Positions 9,042 to 18,212 of a stretch of DNA of 64,000 nucleotides are shown in pieces; the first letter of the stretch is position 1, and each line of letters starts with the position of its first letter. The DNA is taken from assembly GCA_021324465.1 (NCBI GenBank), contig JAJPJB010000084.1, forward strand, positions 1-64,000, in the 5' to 3' direction. The notes below the pieces were generated by a model. That model saw nothing but the letters and a program-made list of their open reading frames with translations, did no database searches and was not told where the DNA came from. Both the position numbers and the translations under genes were made by a program. The DNA is from Hyphomicrobiaceae bacterium (lineage in GTDB: Bacteria; Pseudomonadota; Alphaproteobacteria; Rhizobiales; Xanthobacteraceae).

Positions 9042-10019
9042 ATGCCGTCGGTGAGCGACTGGAAGGTGCCGGTCTCCGTACAGCCGAAGCCGGAGGACTA
9101 CGACTACGATCTCGACGAGGCTCTGTCCGCGGTGGTCGCGCTGCGGGCGAGCGTGCCACAGGACGCATTCACGGCCGAGACGCTCGGGACCGAACGCGCC
9201 GGCAATGGCGTTTTCATTCGCGGCAACGGGCTCGTGCTCACCATCGGCTATCTCATCACCGAAGCTGACACGATCTGGATCACGCTCAATGACGGCCGCT
9301 CGGTGCCCGGACATGTTCTGGGCTTCGATCAGGAGACCGGCTTTGGTCTGGTCCAGGTGCTCGCCAAGCTCGATGTGCCGGCGCTGCCGATCGGGCACTC
9401 CAGCACGGCCACGATCGGCGAGCGCGTCGTTGTCGGCGGCGCCGGCGGACGGCAGCGCTCGGTCGCCGCCCGCATTGTCGCCAAACAGGAATTCGCCGGC
9501 TACTGGGAATATGTGCTCGACGAGGCGATCTTCACCGCACCGGCCCATCCGAACTGGGGCGGCACCGCGCTGATCGGCCCCGCCGGCGATCTGATCGGCA
9601 TTGGCTCGCTGCAATTGCAGCAGGCCGTCGAACGGGGCCAGACGCAGAACATCAATATGATGGTGCCGATCGACCTGTTGAAACCAATTGTCGAGGATCT
9701 GGTGAAATTCGGCCGGCGCAATCGGCCGGCGCGACCGTGGCTCGGCCTTTATGCCACCGAAGTCGAAAATCGGCTGGTTATCGTCGGCCTAGCCGACCGC
9801 GGGCCGGCGAAAACGGCCGACATCCGCACCGGCGATATTGTCCTTTCAGTTGCCGGCCGCGATGTGCGCGACCTCGCCGGCTTCTTCCGCCGCATCTGGG
9901 AGCAGGGCCAGGCCGGCGTAGAAATTCCGCTCACCATCTATCGCGACGGCGAGACCATGGACCTGCGGGTGAAGTCGAGCGAACGCAATCGGTTTCTTAA
10001 AGGGCCCAGTCTGCATTGA
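9042..10019 (+). CDS. HtrA/S1C-fold PDZ protein lacking the catalytic triad (probable pseudoprotease)
   Basis: The 325-residue protein follows the HtrA layout: a trypsin-like domain (about 45-225) and one PDZ domain (about 235-320, from RPARPWLGL). Aligned by eye to DegP, the catalytic positions are all changed: TNNHV becomes TIGYL (His to Tyr70), SDIALLQ becomes TGFGLVQ (Asp to Gly100), and GNSGG becomes PNWGG (Ser to Trp172). It should therefore not cleave peptides and may bind misfolded or partner proteins. There is no signal peptide or membrane anchor, so it is probably cytoplasmic. The start is at ATG 9042 after an ACGAGGGA site. Confidence 0.85.
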   Translation: MPSVSDWKVPVSVQPKPEDYDYDLDEALSAVVALRASVPQDAFTAETLGTERAGNGVFIRGNGLVLTIGYLITEADTIWITLNDGRSVPGHVLGFDQETGFGLVQVLAKLDVPALPIGHSSTATIGERVVVGGAGGRQRSVAARIVAKQEFAGYWEYVLDEAIFTAPAHPNWGGTALIGPAGDLIGIGSLQLQQAVERGQTQNINMMVPIDLLKPIVEDLVKFGRRNRPARPWLGLYATEVENRLVIVGLADRGPAKTADIRTGDIVLSVAGRDVRDLAGFFRRIWEQGQAGVEIPLTIYRDGETMDLRVKSSERNRFLKGPSLH

Positions 10020-10027
10020 TTTAGGAC

Positions 10028-10084
10028 GGGCAAAATCGCCTTTTGCGGCAAAGAGCGCGGCCACCGCGTCGCGCGATTTTGCCC
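10028..10084. terminator. Inverted repeat between convergent genes
   Basis: GGGCAAAATCGC (10028-10039) and GCGATTTTGCCC (10073-10084) are perfect 12-base inverted arms around a 33-base loop. The element lies between two convergent genes, so it may act as a bidirectional terminator. It could instead be a copy of a dispersed palindrome. There is no strong T-tract. Confidence 0.45.
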
Positions 10085-10116
10085 ATGCGGCCCGACCGCA
10101 ACAGGCGGAGCCCACC

Positions 10117-10998
10117 CTAGGGCTTCTCTTCGAATAACGCCCGCAAGCCTTCGCGAAATGTCGGATAGCGCAGCGTCACCCCGAGCTCGCGCTTGAGCTT
10201 GTCGTTCTTCACGCGCCGGCATTCCTGCCAGAAGCTCAGCGCCAGCGGCGACATTGCGGCGGCGGCCACCTCGAATGAAATTTCCGGCGGCGCCGCGACG
10301 CCAAGCAATTGCGCGGCAAAGACGACGGGATCGGCCGGCGCCGAGGGCTCATCGTCCGCGACATTGAAAATGCCCGACGCACCGCGCGTGAACGCAGCAT
10401 CAATCACCTGGGCAATATCGGCGACATGGATGCGATTGAAAATCTGTCCGGGCTTGACGATGCGGCGGGCCTTGCCGCGCGCGATCTGCATCAGCGCGTT
10501 CCGCCCCGGCCCATAGATACCGGCGAGCCGCAGCACCGCAACGCTCGCGCCGCTTGCCTCGCCGAGGCGCTGCCAGGCGCGCTCGGCCGCAAGCCGCTGC
10601 CGCGCACGCGATGATTGCGGGCTTGCCGGCGTCTGCTCGCCGATCCATTCGCCGTTGCGATCGCCATAGACGCCGATGGTCGAAAGGTAGGCGACGGCGC
10701 GCAAGTTGCCGGCGCGGCCCAGCGCTTGGCCGTAGGCGGCAAGCACAGGGTCGCCGATTTCGCCCGGCGGCACGGATACGAGGACATAATTCGCGTCGAC
10801 AATTGCCGATGTCAATTCAGGCTCAGGCCGCATTCCGTCGAACACGACAGCCTGAAGGCGCCCGCCCTCAAAGGCGTTCAAGACTGCGGCGCGTTCAGGG
10901 GAGCGCACGGTGCCGATGATGCGCTCGAATTTCCCGCCAAATGCCGCCACGAAATGCTCCGCGCAATAACCAAAGCCAAAACAAATGAGCGTGGCCAT
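10117..10998 (-). CDS. NAD(P)-dependent epimerase/dehydratase-like protein (YeeZ type)
   Basis: A 293-residue extended short-chain dehydrogenase-like protein. The N-terminal nucleotide-binding strand is FGFGYCAEHFV (residues 7-17), a variant of GxxGxxG, and STIGVYGDRNGEW is the usual S-x-x-VYG strand. LAGIYGPGRNAL and RIHVADIAQVI complete the family pattern. E. coli YeeZ is a homologue of unknown substrate. It is followed, three bases past its start codon, by queG upstream on the same strand, which suggests an operon gst-queG-yeeZ-like. Confidence 0.85.
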   Translation of the reverse strand: MATLICFGFGYCAEHFVAAFGGKFERIIGTVRSPERAAVLNAFEGGRLQAVVFDGMRPEPELTSAIVDANYVLVSVPPGEIGDPVLAAYGQALGRAGNLRAVAYLSTIGVYGDRNGEWIGEQTPASPQSSRARQRLAAERAWQRLGEASGASVAVLRLAGIYGPGRNALMQIARGKARRIVKPGQIFNRIHVADIAQVIDAAFTRGASGIFNVADDEPSAPADPVVFAAQLLGVAAPPEISFEVAAAAMSPLALSFWQECRRVKNDKLKRELGVTLRYPTFREGLRALFEEKP

Positions 10999-11001
10999 CG
11001 C

Positions 11002-12126
11002 TTAAGGCTCACACGCCGCGGCCCATTCGGCGACGACTTCGGGCTCGCTTTCGCGCCCGGCACGGATTGCGGCGGCGCGCTGCACACGCGCATGATCAAG
11101 CCGCCCGAGCGCCCAGATCGCCGCGCCGCGCACCAGCGGCGAGGCATCGTCCAACAACTGCTCGGCCTGCTCGGCAAGCGTGCCATCATCAGAATTGCCG
11201 ATCGCGATCAGCACATTGCGGACAAAGCGGTCGCGCCCGATGCGCTTGACCGGACTCCTGGCGAACAGCACGCGAAATGCCGCATCGTCGAGCCGCGCCA
11301 GATCGGCCAGACGTGGCGCGCGCAATTCCGCGCGCGCGCCAAGTCTCATCTCGCGGCCCGCCGCGGCAAATTTGTTCCAGGGACAGACCGCAAGGCAGTC
11401 ATCGCAGCCATAGATGCGATTGCCAATGAGCGGCCGCAGCTCGCGCGCAATCGGGCCTTTGTGCTCAATGGTGAGATAAGAAATGCACCGGCGCGCATCC
11501 AAACGATACGGTGCCGGGAACGCCGCGGTCGGACAGACATCGAGACAGGCATGGCAATTGCCGCAATGGTCCGCCTCCGCCGCATCGGACGGCAGATCCA
11601 GCGTGGTGAAAATCGCACCAAGAAACAGCCACGAGCCGAATTGCCGCGACACCAGATTGGTATGCTTGCCCTGCCAGCCCAGGCCGGCAGCCGCGGCAAG
11701 CGGCTTTTCCATCACCGCTGCAGTATCAACAAACACCTTGATGTCGCCGCCGGCGCGCTCGATGAGCCAACGACCGAGACTCTTCAGCCGCGGCTTGATG
11801 ACGTCGTGATAATCGTCGCCGCGCGCATAAACCGAAATGTCGCCGCGCGTGCGCTGCCCCAGGATCGCCAGCGGATCCTCGTCTGGCCCGTAATTCATGC
11901 CGAGCATGATGATCGAGCGTACCTCACGCCAGATCGCGCGCGGATCGCCGCGCCGTTCGGCATGCGCCGCAAGCCACGCCATGTCGCCATGGGCACCCTC
12001 GGCAAGAAAGGCGCGCAACCGCTCGGCGGCCAGCGGAATGGCTGTCGGCCGGACGACGCCGACGGCATCGAAGCCGTGGGCGTGCGCGGCGTCGATCAGC
12101 TCGGCTTTGAGCGCTGCTGGAGTCAG
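11002..12126 (-). CDS. queG: Epoxyqueuosine reductase QueG
   Basis: Catalyses the last step of queuosine synthesis, reducing epoxyqueuosine in tRNA anticodons with cobalamin and two [4Fe-4S] clusters. The ferredoxin-like cysteines are seen in [12 protein letters not shown] and [11 protein letters not shown], and the C-terminus has HEAT-like repeats ([14 protein letters not shown]). Similarity begins at [14 protein letters not shown], whose first codon is CTG overlapping the GST stop (CTGA). No ATG, GTG or TTG lies near; the frame is open to an ATG at 12336, but those extra 70 residues look like antisense of the GST gene. The start is therefore uncertain. Confidence 0.9.
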   Translation of the reverse strand: MTPAALKAELIDAAHAHGFDAVGVVRPTAIPLAAERLRAFLAEGAHGDMAWLAAHAERRGDPRAIWREVRSIIMLGMNYGPDEDPLAILGQRTRGDISVYARGDDYHDVIKPRLKSLGRWLIERAGGDIKVFVDTAAVMEKPLAAAAGLGWQGKHTNLVSRQFGSWLFLGAIFTTLDLPSDAAEADHCGNCHACLDVCPTAAFPAPYRLDARRCISYLTIEHKGPIARELRPLIGNRIYGCDDCLAVCPWNKFAAAGREMRLGARAELRAPRLADLARLDDAAFRVLFARSPVKRIGRDRFVRNVLIAIGNSDDGTLAEQAEQLLDDASPLVRGAAIWALGRLDHARVQRAAAIRAGRESEPEVVAEWAAACEP

Positions 12127-12815
12127 AAATCGAGATCGCCGTAACTCGCCGACGGCGGAAGCCCCGGCAGCGTCTCGAGGAGCAGCGCGCGGAACGAGGG
12201 CCGCGACTTTATCCTCGCGTACCAGTTCTTCGCTGTCTCGTCTGCGTCCCACGGCACATCGCCCAGATAATCGACGGCGGACAGATGCGCGGCCGCCGCC
12301 AGATCGGCATAGCTTAAATTGTCGCCGGCCAGCCAATCGCGCGCGCGAATGAGCCAGCCGATATAGGCTAGATGGTACTTGATATTGGCTTTTGCAGCAC
12401 GCAGCGTCTCGGTGTCCGGCGAGCCGCCGCCATTGTTGTAAGGGATGTAGCGCTTATAGACGCGCTCCATGACCAGTGCGCCCGAGACCTCCTCGAAGAA
12501 TTTTTCGTTGAACCAGTTCATCAGGCGCCGCACTTCGATGCGTGCATTGGGCTCGCCCGGCAACAGACGCGCATCGCCCGCGGTGCCGCCGAGGGTCTCG
12601 TCGATATATTCGGCGGCGACGGCGGCGCCGGCGACCGGCGGAGCGCCTTCCGCCACCAGCACCGGCGTGGTCCCGGCCGGATTGAGGGTCAGAAACTCTT
12701 CGCGACGCTCCCAAACTCTTTCTTCGACCAGCCGCACCGGCTGGCCGTATTCTTCGAGCACCAGCCGCACGAAGCGCGAATGCGGGCAGATCGGATGATG
12801 GAACAGCGTCAGCAT
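12123..12815 (-). CDS. Glutathione S-transferase family protein
   Basis: A 230-residue protein with the two-domain GST architecture. The thioredoxin-like N-terminal domain (about 1-80) starts [17 protein letters not shown], with the CPHS active-site region of the beta/omega-like classes. The all-helical C-terminal domain contains the conserved [20 protein letters not shown]. Substrate unknown. The start is the ATG at 12815, since the further 25 upstream codons show no GST pattern. Its stop overlaps the queG start region, so translation may be coupled. Confidence 0.88.
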   Translation of the reverse strand: MLTLFHHPICPHSRFVRLVLEEYGQPVRLVEERVWERREEFLTLNPAGTTPVLVAEGAPPVAGAAVAAEYIDETLGGTAGDARLLPGEPNARIEVRRLMNWFNEKFFEEVSGALVMERVYKRYIPYNNGGGSPDTETLRAAKANIKYHLAYIGWLIRARDWLAGDNLSYADLAAAAHLSAVDYLGDVPWDADETAKNWYARIKSRPSFRALLLETLPGLPPSASYGDLDF

Positions 12816-12913
12816 GCCGCAGCGAGACTTGCCTGAATCGCGCGCGCAGGTCAAAACGCGGCACGCCGGTGCCGATTGTGGCAACTGCAAGGAAGAAAGC
12901 CGATTTTGCGGCC

Positions 12914-13897
12914 TCAGGAGCCGCGTTCCGCCGTGTGTGGACGGAATTGGCCGGTCTTGCGGAAACGCCAGAGATAGGTTGGGACGATGGCCTCGATCGA
13001 CTCGGGGATGATGCCGATTCCTTCCAAAGTACGGCCGTCGCGCTTCGCCTCATCAGACACGACATTGTCGCGCTTGAGCAATTCGACCTGATCCGGGGTA
13101 ATCGGCGGCTTCGGCAAAAACTGCAGGACGCTTCCTTGCAATTTCATCAAGGCGAACGGCAGCGACAAGAGCAAGCGGCGGCGCCCGATCGTGGCGAGGA
13201 CAAACTGCATCAATTCCTTGAACGTGTATACGGCCGGCCCGCCAAGTTCGTAGACCGCGCCGGCTTGCAGGTCGCCGTCGACCGCACGCGCGATCGCCTC
13301 ACCGACATTGCCGGCGAAGACCGGTTGCATGCGGGTGTGACCGCCGCCGGGCAGCGGCAGTGCCGGCGACAATCGCGACATGGCGGCGAAGCGATTGAAG
13401 AAGCTGTCCTCCGGGCCGAATACGATCGACGGCCGCATGATGATGGCGTCGCGGTGCGCGGCAAGCACGCGCTGCTCGCCCTCGGCCTTGGCACGCGCAT
13501 AATGCGAGGTGGCATTCGGGTCGGCGCCGACCGCGGAGACATGGACCAATGGAGCGTCGGCCGCGACCGCCGCCCTGGCGAGTGTTTCCGCGCCCTCCGT
13601 CATCACGGCGTCGAAGCGCTGCCGGCCGCGCTCGAACAGGATGCCGACAAGATTGACGGCAATATCGGTGTCGCGCAGCGCCGCCGCGACCGAATCCGGA
13701 TAGCGCAGATTGGCCTGGACCGCATGGATCTGGCCGACCCGGCCGAGCGGCTGCAGAAAGCCGGCGAGCTCGGGACGGCGCACCGCGACGCGGATGCGAT
13801 AGCCGCGATACGCCAGCGCCCGTACCACATGGCGGCCCACAAAGCCGGAGCCGCCGAATACGGTGACGAGCGTCTCAAGCTTGCTCTTCGTGCTCAT
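12914..13897 (-). CDS. NAD(P)-binding protein, complex I NDUFA9-subunit family
   Basis: A 327-residue atypical short-chain dehydrogenase. A Rossmann motif GGSGFVGRHVV lies at residues 15-25, then VHVSAVGADPNA and SHYARAKAEGE (degenerate Tyr-x-x-x-Lys site) and MRPSIVFGPEDSFFNRFA, a signature of the NDUFA9-like group. In mitochondria NDUFA9 is an accessory subunit of complex I; in alphaproteobacteria the homologue is usually a stand-alone gene with quinone-related or unknown roles. No nuo genes are in the window. It is separated from the GST gene by about 100 bases on the same strand. Confidence 0.87.
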   Translation of the reverse strand: MSTKSKLETLVTVFGGSGFVGRHVVRALAYRGYRIRVAVRRPELAGFLQPLGRVGQIHAVQANLRYPDSVAAALRDTDIAVNLVGILFERGRQRFDAVMTEGAETLARAAVAADAPLVHVSAVGADPNATSHYARAKAEGEQRVLAAHRDAIIMRPSIVFGPEDSFFNRFAAMSRLSPALPLPGGGHTRMQPVFAGNVGEAIARAVDGDLQAGAVYELGGPAVYTFKELMQFVLATIGRRRLLLSLPFALMKLQGSVLQFLPKPPITPDQVELLKRDNVVSDEAKRDGRTLEGIGIIPESIEAIVPTYLWRFRKTGQFRPHTAERGS

Positions 13898-14092
13898 TGG
13901 CCGCGAGATAGCTGATCGGCTTTCTTCTGTATAGGGGATGGCGGATATGAGGATGGGCAGGCATAGGAGATGGCAGACGCCTGATCTACTGGCTCTTTTC
14001 GGAATGCCGCCCGGCCGGCCGAACTTAACAGGCGGTTGATTGACAAGGCGGTGACCGCTCCGTACCTATCCGGCACCGACGAAGTCCGCACT

Positions 14093-14177
<85 letters not shown>

Positions 14178-14181
14178 CGCG

Positions 14182-14213
14182 GTGCGGCCCCCACGAAACG
14201 CCATGGGCCGCAC
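14182..14213 (+). terminator. Stem-loop downstream of tRNA-Leu
   Basis: GTGCGGCCC (14182-14190) pairs perfectly with GGGCCGCAC (14205-14213) around a 14-base loop, starting five bases after the tRNA CCA end. It probably ends tRNA transcription or guides 3' processing. No T-tract follows, so intrinsic termination would be weak. It also lies between the tRNA and the convergent fds operon. Confidence 0.5.
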
Positions 14214-14279
14214 GGAGGAGGTCCTGTTCAGGTTAGAAAGCGACAGCGGCGTCCAGGCCGGTCCTTCGTCCGAGCCACG

Positions 14280-14528
14280 CTATAACCGCGGTCGCAGCGA
14301 TTCGACGGCCTGCCGTGCCGCCGGATCGAGACCGGCACCGCCGGCATCGAGATAGGCGACAATCGCCCGGCGCATGCGCGGGTCCCAGAACTTGACGATA
14401 TGCTCGGCGATTCTGGCCGACGCCGTGTCCATATCCTGCGATTTGAAAAATGTGCCGATCTGGTTGGCCATGTAGACCAGCTTGTTGTCGGTGGTGGTGC
14501 TGTGCGAAATGAGGTTAGACGAGGACAT
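14280..14528 (-). CDS. fdsD: NAD-dependent formate dehydrogenase delta subunit FdsD
   Basis: A small 82-residue protein with the FdsD pattern: YMANQIGTFF near the start and HIVKFWDPRMRRAIVAYLDA in the middle. FdsD has no cofactor; it belongs to the cytoplasmic FdsABG complexes and in Rhodobacter is thought to help the chaperone FdsC load the molybdenum cofactor. It is the last gene of the fdsG-B-A-fdhD-fdsD operon and its start overlaps the end of fdhD by 14 bases, implying translational coupling. A second ATG 19 codons on (MANQIG) is an alternative start. Confidence 0.93.
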   Translation of the reverse strand: MSSSNLISHSTTTDNKLVYMANQIGTFFKSQDMDTASARIAEHIVKFWDPRMRRAIVAYLDAGGAGLDPAARQAVESLRPRL

Positions 14529-15336
14529 GTGCGGCGTGTCGTTCCTGGATGCGCTGCGGTTTGGTGAAGATTTCAAAGCCGTCCTTGCGGGCGATCGCGA
14601 CGAGCGTGATGCTGGAAGCCTCGGCCGTGCGAACCGCAAGCGCTGTCGGGGCGGATACGGCAACCAGAACCGGGATGCCGATCGCTGCCGCCTTCTGGAC
14701 GAGCTCCACCGACAGTCGGCTGGTGAGAATGCAGATACCGCCATGACCGCGCATGCCGTTCCTTCCCAGTGCACCCGCAAGCTTGTCCAGGGCGTTGTGG
14801 CGGCCGATATCTTCGCGCAACGCCACCAGCCCCTGGCCCCGGCGATAGAACGCCGCGCCGTGCACGGCGTGCGTGATCTCGTTGATGGCTTGCAGACCAG
14901 GAAGCGCATCGAGTGCCGTCATGATCTCTTTGGGCGTGAAGGTCGAGTCGTCGACGACCGCGTTGGGCGTCCGCATGGCTTCGGTCAACGTTTCGATGCC
15001 GCACAGGCCGCAACCCGTCGGACCGGCGAGATAGCGGCGCCGTTCGCGGAACGCCGTGGCATGCGGCTCGATCAATCGCATCCGCAGCTCGACGCCAATC
15101 GACTCCTCGACGATGTCAAGCGACTCGATCTCGGCGGGCGATTGAATAATGCCCTCGGTCAGACTGAAGCCAACGGCAAAATCTTCAAAGTCTTGCGGCG
15201 TCGCCATCATCACCGCATAGGATGAGCCGTTATAGGTGAAGGCTACCGCCGTCTCTTCCGGAATCGTACGCTCGCCCCGGGCGCGTCCACCGGCGCGCCA
15301 ACACATCCGCTCGACGGGTCGGGTTGGATCGAGCAA
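14515..15336 (-). CDS. fdhD: Formate dehydrogenase accessory sulfurtransferase FdhD
   Basis: FdhD (FdsC in Rhodobacter nomenclature) delivers sulfur from IscS to the molybdenum/tungsten bis-MGD cofactor, giving the sulfido ligand needed for formate dehydrogenase activity. The 273-residue protein shows the family core EDFAVGFSLTEGII, the mobile-loop cysteines in GPTGCGLCGIETL (about residues 109-121) and the nucleotide-binding strand ILTSRLSVELVQKAA. It lies three bases after fdsA and overlaps fdsD, so cofactor loading is made together with the enzyme. Confidence 0.95.
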   Translation of the reverse strand: MLDPTRPVERMCWRAGGRARGERTIPEETAVAFTYNGSSYAVMMATPQDFEDFAVGFSLTEGIIQSPAEIESLDIVEESIGVELRMRLIEPHATAFRERRRYLAGPTGCGLCGIETLTEAMRTPNAVVDDSTFTPKEIMTALDALPGLQAINEITHAVHGAAFYRRGQGLVALREDIGRHNALDKLAGALGRNGMRGHGGICILTSRLSVELVQKAAAIGIPVLVAVSAPTALAVRTAEASSITLVAIARKDGFEIFTKPQRIQERHAAHVLV

Positions 15337-15339
15337 GGC

Positions 15340-18201
15340 TTACTCCGCGGCCCCGGCAGGAACGATCCGCCGACTCCGGCGGGTCAGACTCTCGTACTCC
15401 TCCTGCCATTGCGACGGGCCGTTCGACGGCGAAACCTGCACCGCCGTCACCTTATACTCGGGGCAGTTGGTCGCCCAATCCGAAAAGTCCGTGGTGACCA
15501 CATTCGCCTGGGTATTCGGGTGATGGAACGTCGTATAGACGACGCCCGGCGCCACGCGCTCCGTGATCCGTGCCCGTAATGTCGTCTCGCCGGAGCGGCT
15601 CGCGAGCTTGACCCAGTCGCCGTCGCGGACGCCGCGTTCTTCCGCATCGTGCGGATGGATTTCGAGGCGATCCTCCTCATGCCAAATAGTGTTTTGGGTT
15701 CGCCGCGTCTGCGCACCGACATTGTACTGCGAGAGGATGCGTCCGGTGGTGAGCAAGAGCGGGAAACGCGGCCCGGTCCTCTCGTCGGTCGCGACATATT
15801 CGGTGATCAGGAATCTGCCTTTGCCACGCACGAACTGACCAATATGCATGACCGGCGTACCCAATGGCGCCCTCTCGTTGCAGGGCCACTGCACCGAGCC
15901 GACCTCCTCCAGAAGCTTGAACGACACGCCGGCAAAGGTCGGTGTCAGCCGCGCGATCTCGTCCATGATTTCCGAAGGATGGCTGTAGTGCATCGGATAG
16001 CCCATGGCGTTGCTGATCATGCAGGTGATCTGCCAGTCCTCGTAGCCATTCTTCGGCTCCATTACCTTGCGCACGAGCTGGATGCGGCGCTCGGCGTTGA
16101 TAAAGGTGCCGTTCTTTTCGAGAAAGGTAGAGCCCGGCAGGAACACGTGAGCGTAATTGGCAGTCTCGTTCAGGAACAGGTCCTGGACCACGACGCACTC
16201 CATCGCCGCAAGGCCCGCGGCAACGTGCTTGGTGTCCGGGTCCGATTGCAGGATGTCCTCGCCCTGGATGTAGATGCCCTTGAACGTGCCGTCGACCGCC
16301 GCGTCGAGCATATTCGGGATGCGCAGGCCCGGCTCCTTGTCGAGCTCCACACCCCAATCGATTTCGAACATGTGGCGGACGGAGTCGGTCGAGATATGCC
16401 GGTAGCCGGACAACTCATGCGGAAACGAGCCCATGTCGCAGGAGCCCTGCACATTGTTCTGGCCGCGCAGCGGGTTCACGCCGACGCCGGGTCGACCGAT
16501 ATTGCCGGTCGCCATGGCAAGGTTGGCGATGGCTATCACCGCCGTCGAGCCCTGGCTGTGTTCGGTCACGCCGAGCCCGTAGTAGATCGCACCATTGCCG
16601 CCGGTGGCGTAGAGGCGCGCCGCTTGCCGAATGTGCTCGGCTGGCACGCCGGTGATCTTGGCGACCGCCTCGGGGCTGTTCTTCCGATCGGCGGCGAACT
16701 CCGCCCAATGCTTGAACGCATCCCATTCGCAGCGCTCGCGCACGAACTGCTCGTTCACCAGTCCCTCGGTAACAATGACATGCGCCAGCGCCGTCAGCAT
16801 GGCAACGTTGGTGCCGGGTAGCAGCGGTAGATGATAGGCGGCCTCGACATGCGGGGTGCGTACGAGGTCGATCGCGCGCGGATCGATTACGATCAGCTTG
16901 GCCCCCTGGCGCAGCCGCCTCTTTAGCCGCGAGGCGAACACCGGATGGGCATCGGTGGGATTGGCGCCGATCAGGATAACAACGTCGGCGTGCTCGACGG
17001 AGTCGAAATCTTGGGTGCCGGCCGAGGTGCCGAAAGTGTTGGCGAGCCCATAGCCCGTCGGCGAATGGCAGACGCGAGCGCAGGTATCGACGTTGTTGAC
17101 GCCAAAGCCGGCGCGCACCAGCTTCTGCACGAGGAAGGTTTCTTCGTCGGTGCAACGCGACGATGTGATGCCGCCGATGGACTCCCGGCCGTAGGTTTTC
17201 TGTATACGCTTGAACTCGGAGGCCACCCGGGTGATCGCCTCCTCCCACGACACCTCACGCCACGGTTCGCTGATCGTCTCCCGCACCATGGGCTTTAGGA
17301 TCCGCTCCTTGTGGTTGGCGTAGCCCCAGGCGAAGCGGCCCTTCACGCAGGAATGGCCACGGTTGGCCTTGCCGTCCTTGTACGGCACCATGCGGACCAC
17401 CTCGTCGCCGCGCATCTCGGCCTTGAAAGAGCAGCCGACACCGCAATAGGCACAGGTCGTCACCAGCGAACGATCGGCGGGTTTCTCGGTCGTCTGGGCA
17501 GCGAGCACGCTCTTCTCGATCAGCGAACCGGTCGGACAGGCCTGCACGCAGGCGCCGCAGGAGACGCATTCCGATTCGAGGAACGGTTCGTTCATGCCGG
17601 CCGAGACGATGGAATCAAAGCCACGGCCCGAGATTGTCAGCGCGAAGGTACCCTGCACCTCCTCGCAGGCGCGCACGCAGCGCGAGCAGACGATGCACTT
17701 TGCCGGGTCATAGACGAAATAGGGGTTCGACGCATCGATACCGGCATTGGGATGGCGCGCGCCGTCGAAACCATAGCGCACCTCTTTGAGACCAACCGCC
17801 TCGGCGATATCAAGTAACGCGGCGTACTTGCTCTCTTTGGTGCTGCGATCGAGCGACGCGAGCGAATAGTCGGAAGCGTAAAGCTCCATCACACCCTTGC
17901 GGATAAGCTCGATCCGCTCAGTTTTTGTATGGACGACGATGCCGGGTGCGACCGGGGTGGTGCAGGAGGCAGGCGTGCCATTGCGCCCCTCGATCTCAAC
18001 AAGGCAGAGCCGGCAGGAGCCGAACGCCTCCAGCATGTCGGTGGCGCAGAGCTTCGGGATTTCGATGCCCGCCTCCATCGCGGCCCGCATGATCGACGTG
18101 CCCTCGGGCGCCGTCACCTGTTTGCCGTCGACGGTGAGCGTGACGGTCTTTTCGGATTTCGATTTGGGCGTGCCGTAGTCGATTTCGTGGACGAACGACA
18201 T
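15340..18201 (-). CDS. fdsA: NAD-dependent formate dehydrogenase catalytic alpha subunit FdsA
   Basis: The 953-residue catalytic subunit oxidises formate to CO2 at a Mo (or W) bis-MGD centre. In order: an N-terminal [2Fe-2S] ferredoxin domain (cysteines near CATDMLEAFGSCRLC), two ferredoxin-type [4Fe-4S] motifs (CIVCSRCVRAC, CVSCGACVQACP), a further cluster motif (CAYCGVGC) and the molybdopterin domains. The metal ligand is a plain cysteine, Cys378 in CARVCHSP, not selenocysteine. Electrons pass to NAD through FdsB and FdsG. The start is the ATG after AAGGAGA; the frame runs 80 codons further upstream inside fdsB. Confidence 0.97.
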   Translation of the reverse strand: MSFVHEIDYGTPKSKSEKTVTLTVDGKQVTAPEGTSIMRAAMEAGIEIPKLCATDMLEAFGSCRLCLVEIEGRNGTPASCTTPVAPGIVVHTKTERIELIRKGVMELYASDYSLASLDRSTKESKYAALLDIAEAVGLKEVRYGFDGARHPNAGIDASNPYFVYDPAKCIVCSRCVRACEEVQGTFALTISGRGFDSIVSAGMNEPFLESECVSCGACVQACPTGSLIEKSVLAAQTTEKPADRSLVTTCAYCGVGCSFKAEMRGDEVVRMVPYKDGKANRGHSCVKGRFAWGYANHKERILKPMVRETISEPWREVSWEEAITRVASEFKRIQKTYGRESIGGITSSRCTDEETFLVQKLVRAGFGVNNVDTCARVCHSPTGYGLANTFGTSAGTQDFDSVEHADVVILIGANPTDAHPVFASRLKRRLRQGAKLIVIDPRAIDLVRTPHVEAAYHLPLLPGTNVAMLTALAHVIVTEGLVNEQFVRERCEWDAFKHWAEFAADRKNSPEAVAKITGVPAEHIRQAARLYATGGNGAIYYGLGVTEHSQGSTAVIAIANLAMATGNIGRPGVGVNPLRGQNNVQGSCDMGSFPHELSGYRHISTDSVRHMFEIDWGVELDKEPGLRIPNMLDAAVDGTFKGIYIQGEDILQSDPDTKHVAAGLAAMECVVVQDLFLNETANYAHVFLPGSTFLEKNGTFINAERRIQLVRKVMEPKNGYEDWQITCMISNAMGYPMHYSHPSEIMDEIARLTPTFAGVSFKLLEEVGSVQWPCNERAPLGTPVMHIGQFVRGKGRFLITEYVATDERTGPRFPLLLTTGRILSQYNVGAQTRRTQNTIWHEEDRLEIHPHDAEERGVRDGDWVKLASRSGETTLRARITERVAPGVVYTTFHHPNTQANVVTTDFSDWATNCPEYKVTAVQVSPSNGPSQWQEEYESLTRRSRRIVPAGAAE

Positions 18202-18212
18202 GGCAAGTCTCC

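Noticed and set aside
10615-12144. 509-codon plus-strand ORF opposite queG
   Set aside because: The minus strand encodes both ferredoxin motifs and the QueG core; the plus frame is an Arg/Ala/His-rich shadow.
15649-16821. 390-codon plus-strand ORF opposite fdsA
   Set aside because: Shadow of the formate dehydrogenase catalytic subunit; no recognisable fold.
17060-17080. Possible selenocysteine codon at the FdsA active site
   Set aside because: The codon reads TGC (cysteine), so the enzyme is the Cys-containing form.
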